Part shown: positions 1 to 8,151 of the stretch, one piece after another | Layout: each line of letters opens with the position of its first letter | Numbering within the stretch: the first letter of the stretch is position 1 | Made by a program: the position numbers and the translations under genes | The notes under the pieces: generated by a model | What the model was told of the DNA's origin: nothing | Seen by the model: the letters and a program-made list of their open reading frames with translations, nothing else | The model's database searches: none | DNA from: Phycisphaerae bacterium | Lineage (GTDB): Bacteria > Planctomycetota > Phycisphaerae > Phycisphaerales > UBA1924 | Assembly: GCA_022180725.1 (NCBI GenBank) | Contig: BQMO01000023.1 | Coordinates: 1-64,000 of the forward strand | Length of the DNA stretch: 64,000 nucleotides | Direction of reading: 5' to 3'

Positions 1-757
1 CCCCCTTGGCGCCGGCAGCCGGTGCGGCCCCCTTGGCGCCGGCGGCGGGCGCGGCACCCTTCGCACCGGCGGCCGGGGTTGCGCCCTTGGCGCCGGCGGC
101 GGCTTCCTCGCCCTCGGCGGGTTTCTTGGCGGTGAGCACTTCCGGCTCGGCGGCGCCCGCGGCGACGGCGGTCTCTTCGGCGACCTTGATCTCCTGCTGG
201 ATGACGATCTGGGCGACGATGGCGTGCGGGTCGGTGACCATCTTCATGTCGGCCGCGGGGAGTTTGATGTCCTTGGCCGTGATGGCGTGACCGACGTCGA
301 GTTCGTCGATGCGCACCTCGACGTAGTCGGGGAGGTCGGCGACGCGGCACTCAACCTCGATCTCGGAGGTGGGGTGCATGAGGATGGCGCCGACCTGCTT
401 GAGGCCGACGGCGTCGCCGATGAGGTGGACCGGGGCCTTGGCGCGGACGCGCTCGTTGAGGTCCACGCGGGCGAAATCGGCGTGGACGACGGTGGTGCCG
501 AGGTAATCGAACTGGAGGTCCTTGAGGAGGACGATCTGCTCCTTGAACCCGCCTTCGAGGTTCATGCGGAAGACCTTCTCCCCCGCATTGATCTTGCGGA
601 CGGTGTCGCGGGACTCGGGAACGAAGACGGGGACCGGAGCCTCGCCGTGCCCGTAAACGATGGCGGGCAGCCCGCCGGCCTTGCGGATGCGGTCGCAGTA
701 CCGCGTGCCGAGGCGGTCGCGCTTCTTGACGTTGACGATGAAAGCCTTCTCGTGCAT
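1..757 (-). CDS. rplY: 50S ribosomal protein L25 (TL5/CTC family), 3' end beyond window
   Basis: The product begins MHEKAFIVNVKKRDRLGTRY and continues with an L25-type RNA-binding domain followed by the C-terminal beta domain of the longer CTC/TL5 form, the 5S rRNA-binding protein of the large subunit. An AAAGGA ribosome site lies seven bases before the ATG at 757. After about residue 215 the protein becomes an Ala/Pro/Gly/Lys tail built from a nine-residue repeat (GAKGAAPAA, at least three copies) that runs off the left edge, so the stop is not seen. It is the last visible gene of a minus-strand group with prs and a nucleotidyltransferase. Family assignment is firm; the tail is an addition of unknown role. 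Confidence 0.9.
   Translation of the reverse strand, partial: MHEKAFIVNVKKRDRLGTRYCDRIRKAGGLPAIVYGHGEAPVPVFVPESRDTVRKINAGEKVFRMNLEGGFKEQIVLLKDLQFDYLGTTVVHADFARVDLNERVRAKAPVHLIGDAVGLKQVGAILMHPTSEIEVECRVADLPDYVEVRIDELDVGHAITAKDIKLPAADMKMVTDPHAIVAQIVIQQEIKVAEETAVAAGAAEPEVLTAKKPAEGEEAAAGAKGATPAAGAKGAAPAAGAKGAAPAAGAKG
2..92 (-). repeat. 27-bp tandem repeat encoding the GAKGAAPAA tail of L25
   Basis: Three to four imperfect 27-base units encode repeated Gly-Ala-Lys-Gly-Ala-Ala-Pro-Ala-Ala at the C terminus of L25. One copy has Thr in place of Ala. The array continues past the window edge. Confidence 0.75.
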
Positions 758-810
758 GACTCGGTCCTTTCTACGTTCGGGCCGATCGTCGGCCCCTGGG
801 GATGCGTGGA

Positions 811-1797
811 TTACCTCTTCGGCCCGGCGGTGTTCTTGAACAACGCACTGACCGACTCGTTGTGGTGGATGCGGTGGATGGCCTGGCCCAGCAGCGGGCC
901 GATGGAGAGTTCGACGAGCTTGGGACGGAGCGGATCGACCCTCGGGGGGAGGGGGATGGTGTTGCAGACCACCACGCGGGAGATCGGGCTGGCCTGGAGC
1001 CGTTCGACCGCGGGGCCGACGAGCACGGGATGCGTGGCGGCGGCGATGACCTCGCGAGCGCCTCGCTCCATCACGACCTTGGCGGCTTCGCAGATGGTGC
1101 CGGCGGTGGAGATCATGTCGTCGAACATGAGCACCGTCTTGCCCTCGACACTCCCGATGAGTTGCCCGGTCTCCACGGTCGAGCCCGAGATGCGGCGCTT
1201 GTAGATGATGGCGAGGCTGCCGTTGAGCCGCTTGGCCAGGCCCTCGGCGACCTTGACGTTGCCCACGTCGGGGCTGACCAGGCACAGGTCCGGGAGGTCG
1301 CCCTTGGCCTGGAGTTCGCGGAAGTAATCGACGAACACGGGGGTCGCCGAGAGGTGATCGACCGGGATGTCGAAGAAACCCTGGATTTGGGCGGCGTGGA
1401 GGTCGAGGGCCAGGACCCGCTCGGCCCCGGCGGTCGCGATGAGGTTGGCGACGAGTTTCGCCGTGATGGGGACGCGGCCTTCGTCCTTGCGGTCCTGCCG
1501 GGCGTAGCCGAAGTACGGGATCACGACGGTGATGCGTCCGGCGCTGGCGCGGCGGAGGCAGTCGAGATAGATGAGCAGTTCGGCGAGGTTGTCGTTCACC
1601 GGCTCGCAGGTGGAACAGATGAGGTAAACATCGCGCCCGCGGACATCTTCGTCGATCTTGACGATGATCTCCCCGTCGGGAAAGGTCGTGATGCGGGCGG
1701 CGCCCATGTCGGAATCGAGGATGCGGCAGACCTCGCCGGTGAGTTTCGCCGTGGACCGGCCGCTGAAGACGCGCAGGTCGCCGTTGGAGGTTCTCAT
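811..1797 (-). CDS. prs: Ribose-phosphate pyrophosphokinase (PRPP synthetase)
   Basis: It transfers pyrophosphate from ATP to ribose-5-phosphate to make PRPP for purine, pyrimidine, His, Trp and NAD synthesis. The 328 residues match the usual length. Visible hallmarks are FPDGEI near residue 40, the flexible-loop region YFGYARQDRK near 95, the metal-binding stretch LDLHAAQIQGFFD near 131, and the PRPP loop VLMFDDMISTAGT near 220. Many relatives have DDMIDTAGT, so the third acidic residue is Ser here. A GGGGGTGG run precedes the ATG. Its first bases overlap the stop of the upstream nucleotidyltransferase by four bases, so the two are probably co-translated. Confidence 0.96.
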   Translation of the reverse strand: MRTSNGDLRVFSGRSTAKLTGEVCRILDSDMGAARITTFPDGEIIVKIDEDVRGRDVYLICSTCEPVNDNLAELLIYLDCLRRASAGRITVVIPYFGYARQDRKDEGRVPITAKLVANLIATAGAERVLALDLHAAQIQGFFDIPVDHLSATPVFVDYFRELQAKGDLPDLCLVSPDVGNVKVAEGLAKRLNGSLAIIYKRRISGSTVETGQLIGSVEGKTVLMFDDMISTAGTICEAAKVVMERGAREVIAAATHPVLVGPAVERLQASPISRVVVCNTIPLPPRVDPLRPKLVELSIGPLLGQAIHRIHHNESVSALFKNTAGPKR

Positions 1798-2573
1798 GCC
1801 GCCACCCCCTTTCCGGGCGTGCCGCCGGACCGGGCTCGGAAGATCGCATCGACCCGGGCCAGGTCGTCGGGCGTGTTGATCGAGAGGACATCCTCGGGCG
1901 GGACGGCGGGCACGACCTCGACGCGCTGGCCGCCTTCGCGGAACATGCCCAGCACGTCGGTCACGTAGTACTCGCCGGTGAGGGGATTGCGCTGCACGCG
2001 GGCGAGGGCCTCGAAGAGGGCCGCCGCGTCGAAGCAGTAGTACGACGGGTTGACCTCGCGGATGGCGCGCTGCTCGGGAGTGGCGTTCTTGTGCTCGACG
2101 ATGGACTGGAATCGCCCGGACTGATCACGGACGATGCGCCCGTAGCCGGCGGGGTCGTCGATCACGGCGGTGGCGAGGGTGGCGACCGCGGCGGCTTCGC
2201 GATGGCGCTGCACGAGCGTGCGGATGGTTTCGGGGCGGATGAGCGGGCCGTCGCCGCAGAGCACGAGCACGTCGCCGGTCGGTGGCGTGAAGGCGCCCTG
2301 TGCCGCGCGGACGGCATGCCCGGTGCCGAGTTGCTCGCCCTGCACGGCGAACTCCACGTCGTGCCCGGCGAGGGCCTCGCGGACCTTGTCCTGCATGTAC
2401 CCCACCACGACGACGAGGCGATCCACCCCGGCGGCCCGGCAGGCGTCGACCACGGCGCAGACCATGGCCCGACCGCCGACGGGAAAGACGACCTTGGGAA
2501 GGTCGGCGTTCATGCGCGTGCCCTTGCCGGCGGCGAGGATGATCGCGGCGGGGTTGGATCGGGTCTGGGACAT
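1794..2573 (-). CDS. GlmU-type sugar nucleotidyltransferase domain, single-domain protein
   Basis: The N terminus carries the nucleotidyltransferase signature LAAGKGTRMNADLPK (about residues 13-27), followed by GEQLGTGHAVRAA and the metal-binding LCGDGPLI. This matches the uridylyltransferase half of GlmU, which makes UDP-GlcNAc from UTP and GlcNAc-1-phosphate. At 259 residues it lacks the left-handed beta-helix acetyltransferase domain of bifunctional GlmU, so acetylation of glucosamine-1-phosphate must be done elsewhere, or this enzyme uses another sugar phosphate. The order tRNA-Gln, this gene, prs, L25 suggests one transcription unit; glmU-prs-rplY clustering is common in bacteria and supports a GlmU-like role. 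Confidence 0.85.
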   Translation of the reverse strand: MSQTRSNPAAIILAAGKGTRMNADLPKVVFPVGGRAMVCAVVDACRAAGVDRLVVVVGYMQDKVREALAGHDVEFAVQGEQLGTGHAVRAAQGAFTPPTGDVLVLCGDGPLIRPETIRTLVQRHREAAAVATLATAVIDDPAGYGRIVRDQSGRFQSIVEHKNATPEQRAIREVNPSYYCFDAAALFEALARVQRNPLTGEYYVTDVLGMFREGGQRVEVVPAVPPEDVLSINTPDDLARVDAIFRARSGGTPGKGVAA

Positions 2574-2621
2574 CCGTCATGTCGTCGGGAACGCACCGGC
2601 ACGCGGCGGCCGCGGGAGAAA

Positions 2622-2692
2622 CTGGCCGACCTGGATTCGAACCAGGACAAGCAGAACCAAAATCTGCTGTGCTACCGTTACACCATCGGCCA
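2622..2692 (-). tRNA. tRNA-Gln (anticodon TTG)
   Basis: Read on the minus strand it folds into a full cloverleaf. The acceptor stem TGGCCGA pairs with TCGGCCA, the anticodon loop TTTTGGT sits between GCAGA and TCTGC, and the T arm is CCTGG-TTCGAAT-CCAGG. The anticodon TTG reads CAA/CAG. The CCA end is not encoded. It lies 48 bases before the nucleotidyltransferase start on the same strand, so it may head that operon. Confidence 0.95.
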
Positions 2693-2998
2693 CTGAAGCG
2701 GCGGCCAACTTTGCGTGCGATGCCTCGACGTTGCCTCCAAATAGGCCCGTATGAAGCGGGCCAAGGGCCAAAGGAAGGGACCAATCGCGGTCCCCTCTGA
2801 CGCCGGTTTCGCGTCGTGGAGGCCGCGGCGTTGTGTGCCGAAGGCACGTGCCTTCAGCCGGGGCGAGACCTTCCATCAGCCGCGATGGGAAAGCCTCTAT
2901 CCACGCCTCGCACCGCCGGGAGGCGGTTCTCCGTCGTGGACGGCCCCAAGGGGACGAATGGTAGAACGCGGGGCGGATGAGTCAACCGGCCGTTCCGT
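2693..2998. other. Intergenic region, no gene seen
   Basis: This stretch lies between tRNA-Gln and the SWIM-protein stop, both on the minus strand. I see no coding frame with family resemblance and no convincing terminator. It must hold the tRNA-Gln promoter, but no clear -35/-10 pair stands out. Confidence 0.5.
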
Positions 2999-4012
2999 TC
3001 ACCCCTCGGCGGCTTCATCGAGGCGGCGGGGTTCCGGGTCGGTCGCTGGCCGGTCCGGGCTCCAGGAATCCGGGGTTGTCCCGGGTGGCGTGGAAATGGC
3101 CGCCTCGCCGATGGCGTCGTAACAGGAGGCGAGAAGCCCGACGATCGGGAATGCGCCGGCGAGAGGGCTGGGGCCGAGCCGACGCAGGAGCGGGTGGGCG
3201 ACCTCGGGCCTGCCGAGGGGAATGTCGATCTCGTCGAGCGTCGGGCCGGTGTCCCAGAAATGTGCGAGCGAGGCTTCGAGCGGCGCCGACCCGAGTTCAA
3301 CCAGGCCGTGGATGTGCTGTTGATAGACGGGGACGCGTTCGCCCGACGCGCCCGCGGCGAGGGAACGCTTCTCGCGAAGCCGCTCGATGAGTTCCGACCC
3401 GTCGAGGCCCCGGAGCGCGAACATGAGGAACGGCTCATTGGCGAGACGCTGGGCGAGCAGGTAGGCGAGGCAGGTGGCATGCTTGCACCACGGCGAGCCA
3501 CCGGATGATTCGTCGCATACCGCACGACTCTCGGGACAGGTGCACGCCGGGCGAAGTTCGTCGGCCTCCGCGGGGAACAGCCGGAGGTTGAGCGGGCCGA
3601 AGAGATCCTCGATGCTGGCGGGAAGTTCCCCGGCGAGGAGCTTGGCGGCGTAGATGGCGCCGTCGGCCATCGCGGCGATGACCCGCGCCCAATCGTCCTC
3701 GGCGAGACGCGTGAGGGTGATCGACGTGACGTAGGGGCGATCCGCACGGCCCTGGACCAATCCATCGATGGCGCCGGGTTGAACATTGAACTTCTTGGTC
3801 TGCCCTTCGCGCGCATAGGTCAGCCCGTCAACCATGCAGGTCCCCGGCGCGGCGAGTTCGACCACGCGGAGCCAGCGCTGCGCGGCCCAGAGCACCGGGC
3901 CCTGCACTTCGCCGCCCGCGAGCTTGACCCCGCCGCGTACGCGTCGGGGGGTCGTGCGCGGTTCCTTCGGCGGGGCCGGACGGCGTTCGGGATTGGGGGG
4001 GACGCGACTCAC
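2999..4012 (-). CDS. SWIM zinc-finger domain protein
   Basis: The centre of the protein contains CTCPESRAVCDESSGGSPWC followed by KH, a CxC...CxH arrangement that defines the SWIM zinc finger. Such domains occur in bacterial proteins often linked to SNF2-type helicases and are thought to bind DNA or protein. No helicase is adjacent here. The N-terminal third is basic and Pro-rich, and the C terminus is acidic and probably disordered. The start is uncertain: I chose GTG at 4012, but an in-frame TTG at 4045 would add eleven residues and neither has a good ribosome site. Precise function is unknown. Confidence 0.7.
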   Translation of the reverse strand: MSRVPPNPERRPAPPKEPRTTPRRVRGGVKLAGGEVQGPVLWAAQRWLRVVELAAPGTCMVDGLTYAREGQTKKFNVQPGAIDGLVQGRADRPYVTSITLTRLAEDDWARVIAAMADGAIYAAKLLAGELPASIEDLFGPLNLRLFPAEADELRPACTCPESRAVCDESSGGSPWCKHATCLAYLLAQRLANEPFLMFALRGLDGSELIERLREKRSLAAGASGERVPVYQQHIHGLVELGSAPLEASLAHFWDTGPTLDEIDIPLGRPEVAHPLLRRLGPSPLAGAFPIVGLLASCYDAIGEAAISTPPGTTPDSWSPDRPATDPEPRRLDEAAEG

Positions 4013-4091
4013 AGAAGGGAAGCGTTGGCGCGTGCTCGGGCACAATCCAGTCGCACCGCGGCGGCCTGCGGCCGGACGGCTACACGCGGGA

Positions 4092-4580
4092 TCAGAAGAG
4101 TTTCTGCTGATCCTTGACGTCCTTCACGCGGTCGTCGAGCAGCCGCAACTGCTGCCTGAGTTCCTCGACGCTCTTGAACTGGTAGTACTCGCTGGCGAAG
4201 CGGACCCATGCGACCTCGTCGATCTCCCGAAGCCGGGCCATGACGCGTTCGCCGATAGCACTGGACGTGACTTCGCGGTCGTGCGCCCGATGGATGTCCT
4301 CTTCGACGGCATCCACCAGCCGTTCCTTGACCTCCTCGGGGATGGGCCGCTTGCCGCACGCGGATTGGATGCCGCGGAGGATGTTCTCGCGCGTGAAGGG
4401 CTGGCGCGAGCCGTCGCGCTTGACGACCATGAGCCGGTGGGTGACCTCGACGCGCTCGTACGTCGTGAATCGCTTGTGGCAGGCGAGACACTCGCGGCGG
4501 CGGCGGATGACCTTGCCGGCGTCGGCGGCGCGGCTGTCGATCACCCTGTCGTTGTCCACGCCGCAGAACGGACAATGCAC
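4092..4580 (-). CDS. nrdR: Transcriptional repressor NrdR
   Basis: NrdR represses ribonucleotide reductase genes in response to the ATP/dATP ratio. The zinc ribbon opens at the N terminus (CPFCG, then CLACHKRFTTYERVE), and an ATP-cone domain follows from about residue 45 (VVKRDGSRQPFTRENILRGI). Length is 162 residues from GTG 4580, which gives the canonical M-H-C-P-F-C start; the frame stays open to 4718 but that extension has no family resemblance. It is divergent from the MenG/UbiE gene. A stand-alone reductase C-terminal domain gene lies about 11 kb away at 15409; no catalytic reductase subunit is in the window. Confidence 0.95.
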   Translation of the reverse strand: MHCPFCGVDNDRVIDSRAADAGKVIRRRRECLACHKRFTTYERVEVTHRLMVVKRDGSRQPFTRENILRGIQSACGKRPIPEEVKERLVDAVEEDIHRAHDREVTSSAIGERVMARLREIDEVAWVRFASEYYQFKSVEELRQQLRLLDDRVKDVKDQQKLF

Positions 4581-4618
4581 GAGCAGCCCCCGGTCGAGCG
4601 CGAAGAAACCGGGACCGT

Positions 4619-4632
4619 CCCGAACGTTCGGG
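4619..4632. promoter_or_regulatory. Perfect 14-bp palindrome upstream of nrdR (candidate operator)
   Basis: CCCGAACGTTCGGG is a perfect inverted repeat about 40 bases before the likely nrdR start, in the nrdR-menG divergent region. It does not match the AT-rich NrdR box. It shares half-site bases with Gram-positive LexA sites (CGAAC/GTTCG) but lacks their four-base spacer. The bound protein, if any, is unknown. Confidence 0.4.
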
Positions 4633-4790
4633 AGGCCCCGGCGCATCGTACGAGTTGCTGCGCCAGGAATCCCACGGCGCGTCGAGGGGGCCGGCCTGAC
4701 GTATCGCGGATCGTCCACTCATTCAGGCCACGCATCGCCTTACGGGCGGATGACGATGCCCCGCGCCAGCGCACTCTACTACGATGAGCC

Positions 4791-5573
4791 ATGACGACGC
4801 CCGGAAAGTGCGCCGCCCCCACCACCCCCGCGTGGGACGGGGCCGAGTTGGCGAATCCGCACGCGCACGCGGAGAAGCCCAGCAAGGTGCGCCGGATGTT
4901 TGCGGCAATTGCGCCGTCGTACGACCTGAACAATCGACTTCATTCGCTTGGGATTGATCGGTATTGGCGCCGCGTGGCGGTACGGCGGGCGGGGGTGCGG
5001 GCGGGCGAGCACGTGCTGGACGTGGCCTGCGGCACGGGGGACCTCACGCAGGGCTTCGCGGCGTCGCCCGCGGCACGGGTGGTCGGGCTGGACTTCACGC
5101 GCGAGATGCTGGACATCGCCGAGCGCAAGCGCGCCCGGCTGCCCGCCGGCTCTGCGGCGAAGGTCACGTACATCGAAGGCGACGCCACGGCACTGCCATT
5201 CGACACGGGATCGTTCGACGTGGTGTCGATCGCGTTCGGCATCCGGAACGTTTCGGACGTACCCAAGGCGCTCGGCGAGTTCCATCGTGTGCTGCGTCCG
5301 GGAGGGCGGCTGATAGTCCTGGAGTTCGATACGCCGCGGAACCGGATCGTGCGCTGGCTGAACACGCTGTACTGTGCCCGGATCATGCCGAGGACAGCGA
5401 CGTGGATCAGCGGGGATCGCTCGGGCGCGTATGCGTATCTGCCCGCGTCGGTGAACACGTTCATGTCGCGCGAGGCGCTGAAGGACTTCATGCATGACGC
5501 AGGATTTGCGCGGATGGACGATGAATCCCTGACGCTGGGCCTCTGCGCGTGCTATCGGGCGTGGAAGGGGTAA
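4791..5573 (+). CDS. menG: Demethylmenaquinone/ubiquinone C-methyltransferase (MenG/UbiE family)
   Basis: The enzyme adds a methyl group from SAM to the quinone ring, the last step of menaquinone synthesis. Seen are VRRMFAAIAPSYDLNNRLHS (residues about 33-52, the UbiE signature), SAM motif I LDVACGTGDLT near 80, the acidic loop VVGLDFTREML, and FGIRNVSD...VLRPGGRLIVLEF. The 260 residues include a non-conserved N-terminal extension of about 25. TACGAT ends five bases before the ATG with no Shine-Dalgarno, suggesting a leaderless message. Whether the substrate is mena- or ubiquinone cannot be told from sequence; menaquinone is expected in planctomycetes. Confidence 0.93.
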   Translation: MTTPGKCAAPTTPAWDGAELANPHAHAEKPSKVRRMFAAIAPSYDLNNRLHSLGIDRYWRRVAVRRAGVRAGEHVLDVACGTGDLTQGFAASPAARVVGLDFTREMLDIAERKRARLPAGSAAKVTYIEGDATALPFDTGSFDVVSIAFGIRNVSDVPKALGEFHRVLRPGGRLIVLEFDTPRNRIVRWLNTLYCARIMPRTATWISGDRSGAYAYLPASVNTFMSREALKDFMHDAGFARMDDESLTLGLCACYRAWKG

Positions 5574-5841
5574 AAAGACTGTTATACGCCTGTTATCCGG
5601 ACGTCGTGCGTCATTATCGAGACTTGGCGCCGGGGCGCGCGTTATCGGTCGAGGGACGAGGAAGCCTTGTCAGGGGCTGCGGAATCAGGCTGCGCGGACG
5701 GTGTGCACCGATGAGGGAGGGGTTGATCGTGAGCGGCGTGTGCCGCCCACGGCTCTGGGGCACGAGGCCGCAGGGGACCTTCATCTTGCTTCCGTGGTCG
5801 GGCGGAGACCCGGCGGGCAGCCCGAGACTGGAGCCGGATTC

Positions 5842-6555
5842 ATGCCGCAGGACATGCTTGTTGAACGACTGTTCGAAACCCTGGTGAACGGGGACCGCCC
5901 GGGCGCACGCACGATTGTGCAAGACGGGTTGGCGCGGGGCACGCCCGCGGCGGTGATGCTCACGGACCTCTTCTGGCCGGTGCACGAGTACATCGAGAAG
6001 TTGAACCGTGCGGACCAGATGACCGGGGTGTCGTACCACCTGTCGACGCGGCTGCTGCGGATGCTGGTGGACCAGGCGGCGGCACGGCTGGAGATCGCCA
6101 CGCCGCGCGGGGAATCGGTGTTCTGCGCGTGCGGCCCGAGCCAGGGCGAGGAACTCGCCGCCCAGATGGCGTGTGATCTGCTTGAATCATCGGGATTCGA
6201 GGTGGCCTTCAGCGGGGGCGGAGTGCCGGCGGATGAAATCCTGGCGCAGGTGCAGGAGCGTCAACCGACGTATCTCGTGCTGTTCGCGTCGGCCGCGAGC
6301 GATCTGCCGGACATTCGGCACGTGATCGACACGATGCGTGAGATCGGGGCATGCGCCGGCACCAAGGTGATCGTGGGCGGCGGGGTCTTCAACCGGGCCG
6401 AGGGGCTGGCGCAGGAGATCGGCGCCCACGACTGGGCCTACAGCCCGGCGGACCTGGTGGACCTGCTGACGCTGGAGCCTGAGGTCGAGGCGACGCCGGT
6501 GCGTCAGACGGCGCCGCCGAAGCCGGCCGCGATACGCAAGCGAGCGGCGGCGTAG
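5842..6555 (+). CDS. B12-binding-domain-like protein lacking the cobalt-ligating histidine
   Basis: The N-terminal helical part (about residues 1-85) resembles the B12-binding-2 cap of MetH, MtbC and CarH/LitR proteins. The C-terminal part has a Rossmann-like B12 fold ending in KVIVGGGVFNRAEGLAQEIGAHDWAY. At the place of the usual DxHxxG the sequence reads CGPSQGEEL, so the His that ligates cobalt base-off is absent. It may bind cobalamin base-on, another ligand, or nothing. The ATG at 5842 has GGAG ten bases upstream; the frame is open further 5' but unlike the family. The next gene is an ECF sigma factor after a terminator, so a regulatory link is possible but unproven. Confidence 0.75.
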   Translation: MPQDMLVERLFETLVNGDRPGARTIVQDGLARGTPAAVMLTDLFWPVHEYIEKLNRADQMTGVSYHLSTRLLRMLVDQAAARLEIATPRGESVFCACGPSQGEELAAQMACDLLESSGFEVAFSGGGVPADEILAQVQERQPTYLVLFASAASDLPDIRHVIDTMREIGACAGTKVIVGGGVFNRAEGLAQEIGAHDWAYSPADLVDLLTLEPEVEATPVRQTAPPKPAAIRKRAAA

Positions 6556-6591
6556 ATCGGGCCGTCTGTTCGGCGTACATTCGTCATGAAA

Positions 6592-6629
6592 GGGGCGATG
6601 GGCCACCACCCATCGCCCCCCATGTTTTT
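6592..6629 (+). terminator. Rho-independent terminator after the B12-binding-like gene
   Basis: An 11-bp perfect stem (GGGGCGATGGG pairing with CCCATCGCCCC) with a six-base loop is followed after five bases by TTTTT. It separates the B12-like gene from the ECF sigma operon. Confidence 0.8.
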
Positions 6630-6701
6630 GCACGCGCTGCAACCCGACGGGCCGGTATGCGGTACACTCCTTGGAACCTCGGGGACCGTCGGAGACGATG
6701 C

Positions 6702-7316
6702 ATGGCGAGCATGACCCGGGCACGAGAGCAGCAGTTGGTCGCGGCGGCGGCGGCGGGCGATCGGGACGCCAGCGAGACGTTGATCCGCCAGCATCAACAG
6801 AGCGTGTACGCGTATATCCACCGGCTGAGCGGAAAGCCCGACCTGGCCGAGGACGTCGTGCAGGAGGCCTTTATCCGCGCGCTGACGAACCTCGACCGGT
6901 TTGATGCCCAGTACCGGTTCTCGACATGGCTGTTCACGATCGCGCGGCGCGTGTTTTTCAACATCATCGAGCGACGCCGTCCCACGCTCGACAACGAACG
7001 GGTCGGGGTGGCTTCCGGAAGGCAGGACCCGATCGGCACGAGCGCGGAGGACGAGGAAACCCGGGCGGCGTCCCGCGACACGGTGCAGCGGGCGCTCCTG
7101 TGCGTCTCGATCGAGCAGCGCGAAGTCCTGGTGCTGTTCCACCAGCACGAGTGGCCGATCTGGCTGATCGCCACGCACCTGGGCAAACCCGAGGGGACGA
7201 TCAAGAGCCACCTTCACCGCGGGCGGATCCGTCTGCGTGAGGCCTTGGAGCGTGACGCACGTCCCCGTGGCGAGGTCGAGGTTCGCGCGATGTCGCGGAA
7301 GGAGGGTTCGCGATGA
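6702..7316 (+). CDS. ECF-family RNA polymerase sigma factor
   Basis: The 204-residue protein has sigma region 2 (SVYAYIHRLSGKPDLAEDVV, then QEAFIRAL, FSTWLFTIARRVFFN) and region 4 (REVLVLFHQHEWPIWLIATH then KPEGTIKSHLHRGRIRLREA), the two-domain layout of extracytoplasmic-function sigma factors. GGAG at 6691 lies seven bases before ATG 6702, which decides this start over an in-frame ATG at 6657. TACACT at 6663-6668 is a plausible -10. The stop overlaps the next start (ATGA), and that gene encodes a membrane protein likely to be its anti-sigma factor. Confidence 0.92.
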   Translation: MASMTRAREQQLVAAAAAGDRDASETLIRQHQQSVYAYIHRLSGKPDLAEDVVQEAFIRALTNLDRFDAQYRFSTWLFTIARRVFFNIIERRRPTLDNERVGVASGRQDPIGTSAEDEETRAASRDTVQRALLCVSIEQREVLVLFHQHEWPIWLIATHLGKPEGTIKSHLHRGRIRLREALERDARPRGEVEVRAMSRKEGSR

Positions 7317-8137
7317 GCGACTCGCCCCACACGCCACGGCGCGACACCGCCGCGATGTCCCGGCGCAAGGCCGACGCCCTGCTGAACCGCGTGCTCGACC
7401 TGGAGGCGGAGGGTGCGCAGCACGAGGCCCGGCGCCTCGCAAAGCTCGCCGCCGCGGCGCATGATGAGTTTCCCACCCACGCCGAGGCGCTGCGCCGGGC
7501 GCTCGGCGCGATGAGTGAGATGCCCCGCGGCCGTGACCTGAGCGACACGATCCTGGCGCAGGTGGAGAATCACCGGCCATATCTGCCGAGTCGCTCGCGG
7601 CGGCGCGTTTCTTCGCTCCGCATGGCGGGTGCGTGCGGCGCGCTGGCGGCGCTCACGGGGTACGTGCTGGTGCAACGAATGGCCCCACCAACCCCGACGG
7701 AACCGATGGGGGCGCCGGTCTCGTCCCTGATCGCGGCGGGGCAGGCGGACATGAAGGCAACCGCTTCGGGCGTCACCGATGCATTCCGATCGCTCAGCGC
7801 CGGCCTGTTCGAGCCGGTTTCGGACCTCGCGCGCCACGGCGCGGCGTGGCGCGAACCGTCCCTCTCGCTGGGAGGGACCGCGGAGTACGAGGTGTCCACG
7901 GCCCGGGCGACGGAAATCGCGGTGAGCGGGTCATCCGTGCTGACGATCGTCGATGTCACCCCGTACGGATACGCCGTAAAGCGATACTCGCCGAACTTTC
8001 GACCGGTCCTGGTCGGCGAGTTCGCGGAGTTGGACGAGGCATGGCGGACGTGGGTCCCCGCGTCCCGGCTGACGCCGGCGAGGCCGAACCATCCGGTCGC
8101 GGAGGTCTACCGCGAGGGAACGCCGCCGAATCGGTGA
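7313..8137 (+). CDS. Probable membrane-anchored anti-sigma factor
   Basis: Translation is coupled to the ECF sigma gene by a four-base overlap. The first 100 residues are cytoplasmic and helical, rich in Ala/Glu/Arg, like an anti-sigma N-terminal helix bundle, though I see no HxxxCxxC zinc motif. One membrane segment follows (MAGACGALAALTGYVLV, about residues 104-120), then an extracytoplasmic part of about 150 residues with no recognised domain. The anti-sigma call rests on position and topology, not on a sequence family match; it could instead be a target or co-sensor of the sigma factor. Confidence 0.6.
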   Translation: MSDSPHTPRRDTAAMSRRKADALLNRVLDLEAEGAQHEARRLAKLAAAAHDEFPTHAEALRRALGAMSEMPRGRDLSDTILAQVENHRPYLPSRSRRRVSSLRMAGACGALAALTGYVLVQRMAPPTPTEPMGAPVSSLIAAGQADMKATASGVTDAFRSLSAGLFEPVSDLARHGAAWREPSLSLGGTAEYEVSTARATEIAVSGSSVLTIVDVTPYGYAVKRYSPNFRPVLVGEFAELDEAWRTWVPASRLTPARPNHPVAEVYREGTPPNR

Positions 8138-8151
8138 TCGTGGGATGAACC

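Noticed and set aside
2577-2876. A short minus-strand frame across tRNA-Gln
   Set aside because: It runs through the tRNA and has no ribosome site or family resemblance.
4619-4632. Reading the palindrome as a LexA SOS box
   Set aside because: Gram-positive LexA sites need a four-base centre between CGAAC and GTTCG; here the half-sites abut, and the flanking genes are not typical SOS genes.
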